DNA of 64,000 nucleotides, from assembly GCF_902167145.1 (NCBI RefSeq), contig NC_050098.1, forward strand, positions 134,676,207 to 134,740,206, in the 5' to 3' direction. The position numbers and the translations under genes were made by a program. Origin of the DNA: Zea mays. Lineage: Eukaryota; Streptophyta; Magnoliopsida; Poales; Poaceae. Positions 22,728-33,985 of this stretch are shown one piece after another (the first letter of the stretch is position 1; the number at the start of each line of letters is the position of its first letter). The notes beneath the pieces are model-generated. The model was not told where the DNA came from, ran no database searches, and saw only the letters and a list, made by a program, of their open reading frames with translations.

Positions 22728-25634
22728 TTAATCATCGACTTCGGCTTCGTCATCCTACATGAATTAAGTTGTTGTAAGTCAAAATCGAGCTTGAAGGAAG
22801 AGGTAAGCACAAGGTATGATTTCTTACTGGTTCAAGATGACTCCGAGCTTCGTCTCCAGCCTTTTCTCGCCCGCCTTTTGTCCATATCATTTTTACAAAT
22901 CTATTGGAAATACTTCGGGCGAGATCAGGAATGTCATCTAGGATTGATGGTGATAAAGTGAAATTGGGCCTATTGACAATCTTTCCATGGTCGCAGCCAG
23001 CTTTTAGGAAAGCTGCAGCAGTGCCCCGAGAAGCTACCCAGGCACAGAAGTCACCATGCCCAGCTATAACTTCGTCGAGCTCGTCAATTTCACCCTCAAT
23101 ATGTTCGAAGGTCTTCGGTAAATCTTCAGCTGAGGGGGTGAATTTCTCACTGCTGGCTCCAACTGAGTGGAAAATTTTTCTTAGCCGTTGAATACATTTG
23201 TTACTAAATTCCAAACATTTTTCTTGAAGGCCCGCCAATAGTTTTTTCAAATCTGAATTTTGTTGAGCTTCGGCTTCAAGTTTTGCATTAAGTTCTTGCT
23301 TTTCTTGTTCAAACTGCTCAGATTGGCAGAGAAGCTTCGTGTTCAGTTCTGTTATTTTTGCTTCGGCTTCTGCCAATAAACCTTCAGTTGCCTGGAGCTC
23401 AAAGTTCTTCTTCTCAATAGCAGCTGATTGCTCCTTTATTTTGCTTTCCAAATTTTCAATTATAACTTCGTGTTTCTTGTCTTCAAAATCTTGCTGCATT
23501 TTCAAGGCTTTGCTCAACAGCATACTCTGCACGAAAACAACCTTCGTTAGACATGTTTTCATTATTAAAAACAATATAAGTTAAGGGAAAAGTAGTTCAC
23601 CTTGAAATTGGAATAAAATAAACTACCAACGATATGTTGTCGTCGGTAGCGGCTGATGTCCGTTTCTAGCTTCGGAAAACCGATACTCTTTGACAGAGTA
23701 CCGATAACTTTGGCTCCAGTTTGGTTTCGGATACAATCTAATTTTTCATCATCAATACCTCCGAAGTGGAGTGCTCCTGGTTTGTACCCGCAAGATTTGG
23801 CATACTCTTTAAGCTCTTCTATTTCAGGTTTTGACAATTTTTCTCCAACTAAATTTTGAAACATGAAGGCTTCGTTTTCTGAAGCTTCGTCAGCAATTTC
23901 CTTTCCTTTCCCCGACGCTGCGGCCGCGGCCTCTTCGGCGGCAGTGGTAGCTTCTTCTGTGGCCATGTCTAGCAGTATTTCGTCGATGTGTTCGATTGTG
24001 CTTTCCAGGTTCAAATCTTTAATTGAGGCAGCTTCGGCAGCCGCGACCTCCGAAGGTGTGATTTCAATATCTGTTTTTTCCTCAGCCGCTGGTGTCTTCT
24101 GAGCTGAAGCTCTTGGTGGTGTCTTGTCAATGACCTCTGTCACAGTGATGATTCTTTGTCTCTTTGCTTTAGTAGTTTTCTTTGTTTTTTCGGGCTCCTT
24201 TTCCTTCTGAAAAAACTTTGTCAGTTGAGGCCCCAATGGACTTAGCTTCGCAGGCAGGGATTCAGTCATTACCTTCAAAATTTCCTCCACGTCAGTGGCA
24301 GAGGGTGATGCGGGGGTTTCTTCTTCGTCAGATATTTTTTGCTTCGGAGAAGACGCTTTCCTCTTCTTCGGAATTTTCTTCTTTGATGGTTCTTTCTCAT
24401 CTTCATTTAAGGCTTCAGTTATCCTTTTCCTTTTCTGGCCCCCGACACCTTTGTTCAGATTTTCATAGTCAGGGTATTCAAAACCCAGGGCGTCCAGCAC
24501 TCGATTCAGTCTTCGCTTCGGACGGGTGCCGAAGGCCGCAATCATCAATTGATCTTCTTTTTTGGAGTAATTGCCAAGTATTTCATTGCACATTACTTCA
24601 ATTGTATCCAGCCACTCTTGGCAAGGTGTTTTAAAGTATTTCTTAAACTTGAAATAGTAAGGTAAACGCACAAGTTCACCTTCTTTCTTCTCCCCCTTTA
24701 GCTTCGGCATTTCCCATTCTTTTAAACTAGGAAAAACCTTGAAAGCCAAAAACTCCTGAACCAGGTCTCTTGTACTGATATGCTCTGCAATAATTCTGAA
24801 TTCATTCAATGCTTGTTGTGTTGGACCTTCTGGTGTCATGTTGCAACGAGGTCGGGTTTCTCCGAAGATTAGTTCGAGTGGACTTTGCACAAGCTTCTCC
24901 TTGTCGTCATCAACCTTGACATAGAACCACTCCGACTTCCAGCCTGCTGCCCATTTGCTCCGGTAGCTGATTACAGGAAACTTTGTGGTTTTCCGATAAG
25001 CAAAATTATAGCAACCAAAATTGTCATGCAATCCATCTTTTCTAGCCTTCGTCTGATAGTGCAGTTCGTGAACTCGACAAAAGCTGTCCGCAAACGGCTC
25101 CACCGCTTGGCTTCGGAGGGCCCAAATATAAACGCTATGCCTAACGATAGCGTTAGGAGTCAACTGATGAAAGTAGATACCAAACCTCTTCAGTACCTCT
25201 GCAATAATCCCATGTAGGGGGAATCTTAATCCAGCCTTTAGAAAGCTCTTGAAAATGACAATTTCATCCTTCTCCGGCTTTGGGGTAGTCTCTTCTCCCC
25301 CGAAGCGTAGTAGCTTCTTCTGATTTTCATTGAAAAAGCCCGACTTTACCATTTTGGAGAGATCAGCCTTCGAAACAGTAGATTTTCCGAAGTCCAAGTG
25401 GCTGGGCTTGCTTGGCATGGCAATACGATAATCATCTTCGGGATCAGTTTCCTCAATATCTTCTTCTTCTGCTTCGGCAATTGCTTGTTCTGCCTGTTCT
25501 GCATCATCACCGGGGATCTTTTCCGAAGTTACCAGTCCGGATCTTTGCATCGCTTCGGAGATGGGAACAGTCTCCGAACCTTCAACTTCGCCCTCCTCAC
25601 GCTCAACCCTAGCGGTAGAACGCACTCTGGCCAT
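22728..25634 (-). CDS. Element C antisense gene (aORF), three exons, 919 codons, intact
   Basis: On the strand opposite to pol. Exons are 25634-23601 (678 codons), 23526-22828 (233 codons) and 22754-22728 (eight codons plus TAA). Introns are GT-AG (donors GTGAAC and GTAAGAA; acceptors GTGCAG and ATGTAG) and both exon junctions fall between codons. The N-terminus has acidic runs. A globular region around residues 115-330 (LRFPLHGIIAEVLKRFGIYF, HQLTPNAI) resembles the putative gypsy-type transposon domain PF04195. The middle is Lys/Glu-rich with nuclear-localisation-like stretches (KKKIPKKRKA). Exon 2 is a coiled coil (KKHEVIIENLESKIKEQ). No stop or frameshift occurs. The role is unknown; regulation of the element or a structural function has been suggested for such genes. 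Confidence 0.8.
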
Positions 25635-25820
25635 TTAATTCTGAGTTTGTGGAAATTAAATACTTTTTTCTTCCGAAGTTTTTCCTTCTGATGAAGCAGG
25701 CTTCAAGTTGGAGCTTCGTTCGATTCCGAGAGTCAAGCTTCGGCGATGGTTAAAAATTTTGGCAGCAAAATAGTGCAAATAGCAATGAATGCTGTGGTAA
25801 CTTCACACCTACCCGTCTGT

Positions 25821-25827
25821 TTATATA
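25821..25827 (-). promoter_or_regulatory. TATA box of element C antisense gene
   Basis: On the minus strand ACTATATAAACAG, about 190 bases upstream of the ATG at 25634. Its position inside the element, not in the LTR, suggests the antisense gene has its own promoter. Confidence 0.6.
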
Positions 25828-26072
25828 GTACTGCAGGTAAGAAGGCGAAGCGCCAGGATTTTTACACCAGGCGGACACCCGCTTGCACTCGCTGCGTGGT
25901 GGACCGCAGAGACAAACAGTAACTCTGCAAAGTGGGACCGATATGCGCTGGGAAACTGAATCGTTTCTCGACAACGAGCTCAGGGAAGGTGTTTTTTCGG
26001 ACCTTCGGCTCCCCGAAGCTTAAGAGACTTTTTTCACGGATCAAGCTCGTTACGAAAAACGATCTAGCACCG

Positions 26073-26085
26073 CGAAAGGGGCTAC
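26073..26085 (+). other. Element C polypurine tract
   Basis: CGAAAGGGGCTAC immediately before the 3' LTR; plus-strand synthesis is primed here. Confidence 0.7.
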
Positions 26086-26660
26086 TGTTGGGACTATGCT
26101 TCGTCGCCGAAGGTCTTGTAGGAATAAGCGGTTTTCAGCTGAAGCTGTTTGTGTGAGTTGGCCGAAGGTTCCTCTTCATGAAGCTTCGGTATTACAAACC
26201 GACTTAAAGATAGAATGACCTTTTAGTCCATAAAGGTCTGAGTCAATGTTGTAAACTTTTATGAGGGGCATAATTGTAATTCTTCACAGGCTGTGTCCTG
26301 TGTCTATAAATAGTGAACAGTATTCCTTTACTGTTCACGGATTCCTGTAATTGCAATCGCATCATTCGGGAACCAATCTTTGCCAAGGCAGAGGTATAGC
26401 TGTATTCAATGATTTAATATATTATAATATGATTCGTTTATGATTCATTTGCCTTTGATATCCTTTATTTTATATTAACTTATACAATCTATTAAAATTT
26501 AATTATGAAGACTTAACCTTCGTAATCATATTCTCATTAACCTTCGTCCAAGGTTCATTATCCTCAAGGGAATAATGCTTCGTGGACGAAGGACGTTAAC
26601 ATTTAACATTTTATGTTGCCTTGTTCTTAATTCATAGCATTTGAGAACAAGTCTCCAACA
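26086..26660 (+). repeat. Element C 3' LTR
   Basis: 575 bp, identical to the 5' LTR except T at 26461 for C at 17585. TATAAATA at 26305-26312. Followed by GAAAG. Confidence 0.95.
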
Positions 26661-27767
26661 GAAAGCTTTAGCGGAGCTAAGCTACTTTTATAGACATCTT
26701 TGTGCTAAAGAAATAAAGAAAGAGATGATGGAGAAGCTTGAGCAACAAATACCGATTTTGGTATGCAAACATGAAAAAATATTTCCACCAGGTTTCTTCA
26801 ATCCGATGCAACATCTACTTGTTCACCTACCATACGAAGCTAAGGTAGGAGGTCCTGTGCAATATAGATGGATGTATCACATCGAAAGGACATTAAAGAA
26901 GCTACGTGCAATGGTTGGTAATAAGAGACGAGTTGAAGGGTGCATCGCTGAAGAATTCAAATACAAAGAGATAGCATCGTTCACGGGCATGTACTTTGCA
27001 GAGGAACACAATGTCAATGCCCCTACGTTGCGGTATCATGTCGATGAGCCCCCTATCAGTGATATTGAAATTTTTCAATGGAGGGGCAAAACTGTAGGAC
27101 CCAGCACAACATACTGTTTCACCAACGACGAATGGAAGACTGCTTTACTCTACATGTATAACAACATGGAAGAGATGAGTCAGTTTCTCCTGTAAGTGTA
27201 AACTTTATTTTAGTCATTGCCGCTGGAATTATTGTTGTGATACTAAAAGGTTTGTTTCCTTGTACTAACAGGGAATTTGATTCTCAAAATTGCATCTCTG
27301 GCTGTGAACGTGACCAGATTCGTCGAGAGGGAAAAGATGGGGGACTTAATTTCTTGTGTTGGTTTCGAGATTATGTAGATAAAAATGACAATATACACCC
27401 GGACCTTCGACAATTATCCCTAGGAGCAGTAACTGGCAGACGTTATGGTCGGTATGATGTCAATGGTTTTAGATTCCGTTCCACAAGGTTTGAAGATGAT
27501 CATCCTCTAGCAGCCACGACAAATTCCGAAGTTGTAACTAGAGCTGTCGATGATGAAGGGAAGGTGACTAATTATTATGGAGTCATTGATGATATAATCG
27601 AGTACAAGTTTTTTGGAGATAAACAACTCAAAGTGGTGTTCTTCGATTGTGATTGGTTTTCTCCAAATACAACGCGAGAAAATCAATATGGTATGATGTA
27701 AGTTAGTTGTTAAATTACATTATTTGAGTTACTTAATATTTTATGATGTAAGTTATTTGTTTCATAG

Positions 27768-30023
27768 GATGCTGAAATTGAGGAACCAGTGGTAGAGGAT
27801 CATGCAAGAGATGATGTTGAAGATGATGGTGGAGATAATGTGGGAGATGATGCGGAGATGATGCTGGTGGGGATTCTGGGGCTGGTGGAGATTCCGCAGC
27901 TGGGTCTGGAACTTCTCGAGTTAGGAAAACAAGGAAGCTGCATTTTGTTGGACCACCTCCAGAGCTTCCACCCGAATCTCGGGTTTTGATAAAGCCTAGT
28001 GGAAAGTGAGTGACATATCTTTGCTTAAATGTTATTGAAAGTTATGTTTTAATTTCTACATTGTTTTCTGTTTGCAGGACTTGGATCGACGACTCGTTCA
28101 CAGGCACAGGACACTACAGGCAGGTGAACATGGTCCTTGGTAATCTTGTTCGTCTGCACTGGCCTGGTCTTGTGACTTTGCCTACTGGTGAGTCTGTCCC
28201 CGCCACCACTTGGGAGCATTATCGCTATGGTGTCTGTAGAACGTTTGGCAACACACATGCACTAGTTTGGGATGCATTCTGGGTATGAATTGTTTATACT
28301 AATTTAGTTATTCCATATATGGTTGCTTTTATGATAACACTAATTTTTTTTGCAGAAACGGTACAAGTTGCCGGACGATGGATCATATGATATGAATGCT
28401 CGTTACGTGTTTGAGTATAACGCGAATGATGTCGTTGCAGATGCAATGTACTATGCACGAATTTAGGCTATAAAGGCATGGTACAGAGCAAATGCTGATG
28501 ATCGACCGATGCCAAATACCAAGGCCGAGTGGTCATCAATTTAGTTGACAGAGGAGCAATACCTAGAGGTAAACAGGTTGTTGCATCTCATATCGCACGA
28601 AGCCATGTATTTGCTTGCTTTATTTAAAAATTTTCATGTAGGTGTCGGTGCCATGGATGGCCACCCGATCAGACGGTTATCGGGCCTTGTGCAGATGGTG
28701 GGCTTCCCCTGAGTTTCGTGCCATTTCCGAAAGGAACAGGGGAAACCGTGGGACTGAGTCGTTCCACAACTACGACGGTGATGGTCATGTGCGCTTGGCT
28801 AAGCGAATGGTAAGTCACAGTATGTTGTTACTTTGAATTACATAGAAATGTGTCATTGTAACTTTTATGTACAGGAAGTCAAATCCGGTCGTACGCCCAC
28901 GGATGTGGAGGTGTATATGCAAGGGCATAGGGGTTCTGATCCTCAGAATCTGGATGTGTTATGCACTCAGACGGCCACCGACCGTCTAGTGAGTTTTTGG
29001 TACTCTATTATGTGTTTGATATTGTTTGCAAGGGCATAGCGGTTATGCACTTATATTTGATATTGTTTGCCTCCAGGCTTCGTATGGGCAGGAGATGGTT
29101 CAACGCCATGGGCAGGAGTACGATTGGAGGAGCCAGCCAATCGACCCTCAGGCAGCATATGCTAGCGCAGGAGGACAAGCCCATGGACAGTGGGATTATT
29201 TGATTTGGATTTCAAAATTGTCATCATATGCTTGCGATTCAACTGAGCCATGAGTTACTATACTAAGTGCATGGTTCACTCTTGTAGGTTGGGTATTTTT
29301 GATTCTACGATTGATTTCAGAGAGATGAGACGCCGTGGACGACAGTCCACATCGTCGTCTTCACAGTCGTCCCGTTCACGATCATCCGTTCAGGAGATAG
29401 AGCTTGCAGTGTTGCGTCAACAGGCAGAGTACCATCAATCAGTCTTGAGGGAACAATTGGAGTACTAGAGGCAACAATCTGAGTACCAGAGACAACAAGC
29501 CGAGTACTAGAAGAAGAGGGATGAGTATTATGCAAACCTCCGGGCCCAAAATCAAGCTCTTCTCTCGGTAAGTTGAAGTAACATTTTGTAGCTTATTTTG
29601 CAAAACACATGATGTGTATCTTATTTGCTCAACAATGACTTGTATATAATCTGTAGCAACTAGCCCAACAAGCGGGCGTCCCGATGCCCACCTATGGGAT
29701 GCCGCCTCCGGACTTTGCACTGCCGATTCCAATGCTTGCGCCTCCACCTTCGCCTCCGTCACAATTCCCTACGGTATGTACACATATGCGTGTGTGAAAT
29801 GTTCATAGATGTCTTATGTGTTTAAATGAAAAACTGAGTGGTTACAATTTCATGTGCGTGTGTTATAGGGATTTCAGACACCCCCGCTTCAGTTGCAGCA
29901 CCAGGAGATGGGGGGTCTAGTCAAGACGACGCATCGCATTCTTGGGTGAATAACCTTTTCAACACGCATAGTCCAGCAGGAGGAGGTGGCTACTCGAACC
30001 ATCCAGGCGATGAATATGATTGA
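27768..30023 (+). pseudogene. TNPA-like second CACTA gene (Transposase_24 / Ptta type)
   Basis: Multi-exon gene downstream of the transposase. Visible pieces are RKTRKLHFVGPPPELPPES (to ~28005), TWIDDSFTGTGHYRQ to HALVWDAFW (28078-28283), KRYKLPDDGSYDMNARYVF (28356 on), the VPWMATRSDGYRALCRWW exon (~28642-28809) with an ERNRGNRGTESFHN motif, EVKSGRTPTDVEVYMQGH (28875-28989) and a Gln/Tyr-rich C-terminal part. Introns have GT-AG borders. In-frame TAGs at 28464-28466 and 28542-28544 break it. In En/Spm the equivalent protein binds subterminal repeats. The boundary with the preceding gene is not certain. Confidence 0.7.
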
Positions 30024-30312
30024 TGTGTAGTGATGTTAATTTGTGAAACACTTTACAACACTTGTTTGCAACCGTGATTACAACACTTGTTTGTGAGACA
30101 CAATGTCAGTTTGCAACAACGGTCGGACCTATATGTTGATGTTAAATTTGTGAATGTTAATATTTATGTGAGAATATTTGTGATTGTGAATGTGAATACT
30201 TATGTGAATGTGTATATTTGTGATTGTGTATATGTGCATGAAATCTGTTTTTGTTTTGTAAATGTCAGATTTTTAAAAAACAGAATTTTGTGTAATTTCT
30301 GTAATTTATTAT
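30024..30312 (+). other. AT-rich 3' region of the CACTA
   Basis: Low-complexity TGTGAATGT-like runs between the last TNPA-like exon and the right subterminal repeats. No gene is seen. Confidence 0.6.
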
Positions 30313-30663
30313 GTCCGACGGCCTAGTGGTAGCCGTCGGACATAAGGCCTAGTTATGTCCGGCGGTTTTATATACCGTCGGACATAAGTCCTGATTATGT
30401 CCGACGGCCTAGCGCCGGGCCGTCGGACATAAGTCTGTGGGCCCACCGGCTGACCGTTAAAACAGTTGGTCTATATTACTTTCGACGGGCAGCGGCTGCC
30501 GTCGGAGATAGGTTATGTTCGACGGTGGCCGTCGGACATAATGCTATTTCCGATGCCTTACATCCGACGGCTTAAAGCCGTCGGAGATAGGTTAATGTCG
30601 TCGGACATAACCTATCTCCGACGGTATGAACCTTATGTCCGACGGCTTTGGCCGTCGGAAGTG
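30313..30663 (+). repeat. CACTA right subterminal repeats
   Basis: About fifteen copies of TATGTCCGACGGC or CCGTCGGACATAA in alternating orientation over 350 bp, denser than at the left end. Many adjacent pairs form hairpins, for example CCGACGGCCTAG facing GCCGTCGG. Confidence 0.85.
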
Positions 30664-30668
30664 GTTCC

Positions 30669-30681
30669 TTTTACTGTAGTG
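30669..30681 (-). repeat. CACTA right terminal inverted repeat
   Basis: TTTTACTGTAGTG, the perfect inverse of the left end, followed by target duplication TTG. Confidence 0.93.
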
Positions 30682-30708
30682 TTGGGGCAAATGGTTGAAC
30701 ATGATCTC
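30682..30708 (+). mobile_element. Solo LTR A, second piece between CACTA and Sirevirus
   Basis: Twenty-seven bases lie between two unrelated insertions. The first three, TTG, are the CACTA target duplication. The last five, ATCTC (30704-30708), are the left copy of the Sirevirus duplication. Confidence 0.7.
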
Positions 30709-31994
30709 TGAAAGGGAAATGGCCACAACCATTTCCTATAATCGATTTTGTTGTTTGACAACCATCACAAAACTTATGCACTAACTAGTTTGCCTAGTTG
30801 ATCTTTTTTCAGGTGCATAAAGTTCATATACATCTAAAAGGAAAATGGACCCTTAGGCCACTTCTATAAATATGGGACAAGTCGGACTTGCACCAGCCTA
30901 CGGCGCACCGGACTGTCCGGTGCCCAGGCTGGCGTGCCCGATGAATAGACCGCTCTCGGAAAAACGGAGCGCTCTACGGCTAAAATTCATCGAACTATCC
31001 GGTGTGCACCGGACTGTCCAGTGAGCCTAGGGCCAACGATCATCTTCGCCAACGGTCGACTACCACACGACTGCCACCGGATCAGAAATGTCAGAAGTCA
31101 GAAACAGTAAGCGACCGTCAGGTCACACTAGACTGTCCGGTGTGCCACAAGGGCAGACATATTCAACGGTCGACTGCCACAAATCCCAATGGTCGACTGA
31201 CGTGGCAGGCACCGGACAATGAACAGTGGCATGTCCGGTGCACACTGGACTTTCGGCGCGCCCGTCGACAGAAAGCTACAACCAACGACTAGAATTGTGG
31301 TTGGGGCTATAAATACCCCCAACCACCATCATTCAAAGCATCCATGTTTTCCACTCTCCACACTCAATACAAGAACAAAGAATTCATTCCAAAGACACAT
31401 TCAAAGCTTACAATCCTCTCTAAGTGCCACAAATAAGACAAGTGATCAATAGTGATTAGTGACTTGAGAGAGTGAGATTTGTGTTTCATTTGTTGCTCTT
31501 GTTGCTTGGTCATGCTTTCTTCATCTCCTTCTAAACTCTCTACTGACTTGTAAAGCTAGCAAGAGACACCTAAGTGTGTGGTGATCCTTGTAGGATCTTT
31601 GTGACCCTTGAGATTAAGAAGAAGCACTCAACTGGTCTAGGTGACCGATTGAGAGAGGGAAGGGTTGAAAAAGACTCGACCTTTGTGGCCTCCTCAACGG
31701 AGAGTAGGTTCATTGGAACCGAACCTCAGGAAACAAATCATCATGTTCATTCGTGTTGATCTTTACTCTACTATTTGGTTCTTCCTCTCCCCTCTCTCTA
31801 AAAGTTCTCTTGCTCACAAACCTTTGAGTTACCCAAAGTTATCCGCATTGATTGAGCAACTCATTGCAAGATGAACTATCTTCCGCACTCCGTATTCATT
31901 ATTATTTGTTTCTAGTCCTAACCCCGGGTGAAGTTCATGTTCAAAGTTTATAATTTACAGGTTTTGCCTATTCACCCCCTATAGGCGACTTTCA
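30709..31994 (+). repeat. Sirevirus 5' LTR
   Basis: 1286 bp. The U3 part carries repeated CCGGACTGTCCGGTG-like palindromes (near 30908, 31005 and 31130). TATA box TATAAATA at 31308-31315. Confidence 0.88.
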
Positions 31995-31996
31995 AT

Positions 31997-32012
31997 TGGT
32001 ATCAAAGCCCGA
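31997..32012 (+). other. Sirevirus primer-binding site
   Basis: TGGTATCAAAGCCCGA shortly after the 5' LTR end, complementary in type to the 3' end of initiator methionine tRNA, as usual for copia. Confidence 0.75.
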
Positions 32013-32042
32013 TACTTCATTAGATTCTAACAACTCGAAGTG

Positions 32043-33985
32043 ATGTCGGGAGAACACACCAAAAGGGAGATGATCACCGGGGAAAAGCCCGGATCTTGGG
32101 GAAAGAAGAATGAAGAAAAGACTATATCAAAGGAGGCCAGCCACAAGCACAAAGAGGAAAAAGATGAATCCGCCGGATCCATCAAGTCACACAAGAAGGG
32201 CGACAAGAAGAAAAAGAAGATGAAGAAGGCAGTCTACTACGAGACCGATTTTTCAACGCCCTCAACCTCCAGCGCTATATTAACATCTTCGAAGCGCCAA
32301 GAGCGTAAGAAGTATAGTAAGATCCCTCTTCACTATCCCTGCATTTCCAAACATGCTTCTTTACTTTCCGTTCCCTTAGGCAAACCACCATACTTTGATG
32401 GTGAAGATTATTGTATGTGGAGTGATAAAATGAGGCACCACCTAACCTCACTGCACGAAAGTATTTGGTATATTGTGGAATTTGGAGCGCAGGCACCTCA
32501 AGAGGGAGATGAGTACTACGACTCTGATGAAGCCGCCCAAGTGAGACACTTCAACTCCCAAGCCACCTCCATACTCCTCGCTTCCTTGTGTAGAGAGTAC
32601 TACAACAAGGTGCAAGGGTTGAAGAGTGCCAAAGAAATTAGGGACGTCCTCAAGACGACACATGAAGGGGATGAAGTTACCAAGATCACCAAGCGTGAAA
32701 CGATCGAGGGAGAACTCGGTCGGTTCATCCTCAACAAAGCAGAAGAGCCACAAGCCATGTACAACCGGCTCAAGACAATGGTAAACCAAGTCCGCAACCT
32801 CGGGAGCACCAAGTGGGATGACCATGAAATGGTCAAGGTTATTCTAAGATCTCTTATTTTTGTAACCCCACTCAAGTGCAATTAATTCGTGGAGATCCTA
32901 GGTATAAGCAAATGTCTCCCGAGGAGGTGATTGGCAAGTTTGTGGGTTTTGAACTTATGATCAAAGACTTCAAACACATTGTTAACTCGGAGCAAGGCGC
33001 CACCTCCACACTCGAGGTGCAACCCGTTGCATTCAAGGCAACGGAAGAAAAGAAGGAAGAGCCTACACCAACAAATAGGCTCTCAATTGATGCCTCCAAG
33101 CTTGACAACAACGAAATGGCTCTTATCATTAAGATCTTCTGGCAAATTCTCAAGCAAAGGAAGGGGAAGGACTACAAACCCCGCTCCAAGAGGGTTTGCT
33201 ACGGGTGTGGTAAGTCCGGTCACTATATTGCTAAATGTCCATATACAAGTGATAGTGACAGGGACGATGACAAGAAAGGGAAGAAGATGGAGAAGAAGAA
33301 ATACTACAACAAGAAGGGTGGCGAGGCACACATAGGACGGGAATGGGACTCCGACGAGAGCTCCACCGACTCCTCCGATGAGGATGCAGCCAACATCGCC
33401 ATCAACAAAGGTCTTCTCTTCCCCAACGTCGGCCACAAATGTCTCATGGCCAATAATAGCAAGAAGAAGGCACATTCTAGAGATATCCCCAAATATACTA
33501 CTTCCGATGATTAGGGTAGCTCTAGTGAAAAGGATGATGATTTGTCCTCTCTTTTTGCAAACCTTACCATAGAGCAAAAAGGAAAAATTAATGAATTGAT
33601 AAAAACCATTAACGAGAAGGATGAAATCTTGGAAAGCCAAGAGGACTTGCTCGTTAAGGAAAATAAAATTTTTGTTAAGCTAAAAGATGCTTTTGCTCTT
33701 GAAGTTGAAAAATGCAAAAACTTGACTAAAGAGCTAAATACATGCAATGATTCAATTTCCTGTCTTAGAACTAAAAATGTTAGTTTAATTGCTAAGATTT
33801 AGGAATTAATGATTGCAAAGTTTCTACATCTACCATTAAGCATGTTACTATTTGCACTAGATGTAGAGATATTAATATTGATGATGTGAATGATCACCTT
33901 GCTATGATTAAAGAACAAAATGATCACATAGCGAAGTTGAATTCTAAAATTACCGAGCATGAGCTTGAAAATGAAAAAAATTAAA
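32043..33985 (+). pseudogene. Sirevirus gag
   Basis: ATG at 32043 (MSGEHTKREM). A Lys-rich N-terminal part is followed by the copia gag core (KPPYFDGEDYCMWSDKMRHH, GLKSAKEIRDVLKTTHEGD). A frameshift near 32875-32885 leads to IRGDPRYKQMSPEEVIGKFV and the zinc knuckle CYGCGKSGHYIAKC (about 33200-33243). A stop follows at about 33512, then a coiled-coil stretch (KGKINELIKTINEKDEILES) ends at another stop near 33800. It packages element RNA in the intact family. Decayed here. Confidence 0.82.

Larger units (their letters stand above)
17210..26660 (+). mobile_element. Ty3/gypsy element C, very young, gag-less, inside the CACTA transposase gene
   Basis: Complete ends: two 575-bp LTRs, TGTTGG...CCAACA, and the target duplication GAAAG (17205-17209 and 26661-26665). 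Comparing the LTRs base by base I find one difference, C at 17585 against T at 26461. The order is 5' LTR, primer-binding site, protease-RT-RNase H-integrase, 81-bp tandem repeats, an antisense multi-exon gene, polypurine tract and 3' LTR. There is no gag: the reading frame goes from the primer-binding site straight into a short linker before protease. Antisense genes after pol are a feature of the Tat lineage. The LTR resembles the xilon-diguus type, but this was not checked. Confidence 0.92.
15186..27699 (+). pseudogene. TNPD/TNP2-like CACTA transposase, interrupted by a gypsy element
   Basis: Catalytic transposase of the CACTA. Starts MEEDRRWMYEGW at 15186, the transposase-associated N-terminal domain with a CPCRKCWN cysteine motif. 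The central Transposase_21 region follows (RHMRWHFEGV, PGPDHPGTKIDV, LRATFLWSIHDFMAY, CPIC). Gypsy element C then interrupts at 17210. Across it the frame resumes at 26666 with the DUF4218 region (ALAELSYFYRHLC, HLLVHLPYEAKVGGPVQYRW), an intron from about 27193 to 27270, and a DUF4216 region (VVFFDCDWFSP). Independent lesions are an in-frame TAG at 15462-15464, a frameshift at the A-run near 15830, and a TGA at 16384-16386 where Trp is expected. The gene is non-functional. Confidence 0.85.
13852..30681 (+). mobile_element. CACTA (En/Spm) DNA transposon, 16.8 kb including a nested gypsy element
   Basis: The left end is CACTACAGTAAAA (13852-13864) and the right end TTTTACTGTAGTG (30669-30681), a perfect 13-bp terminal inverted repeat. 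The flanking 3-bp target duplication is TTG (13849-13851 and 30682-30684). Both ends carry short subterminal repeats of the TCCGACGGC type. Inside are two transposase-like genes, TNPD/TNP2-like and TNPA-like, both with nonsense mutations. Without the nested gypsy element (17210-26660 plus one 5-bp TSD) the CACTA is about 7.4 kb. Confidence 0.93.

Noticed and set aside
13852..30681. Helitron or Mutator-type element
   Set aside because: CACTA termini, a 3-bp target duplication and TNP2-like transposase fit the CACTA superfamily; no RepHel or MULE transposase was seen.
31560..31890. Short frames in the R/U5 part of the Sirevirus LTR
   Set aside because: They recur in the 3' LTR with disruptions and show no coding features; treated as LTR.
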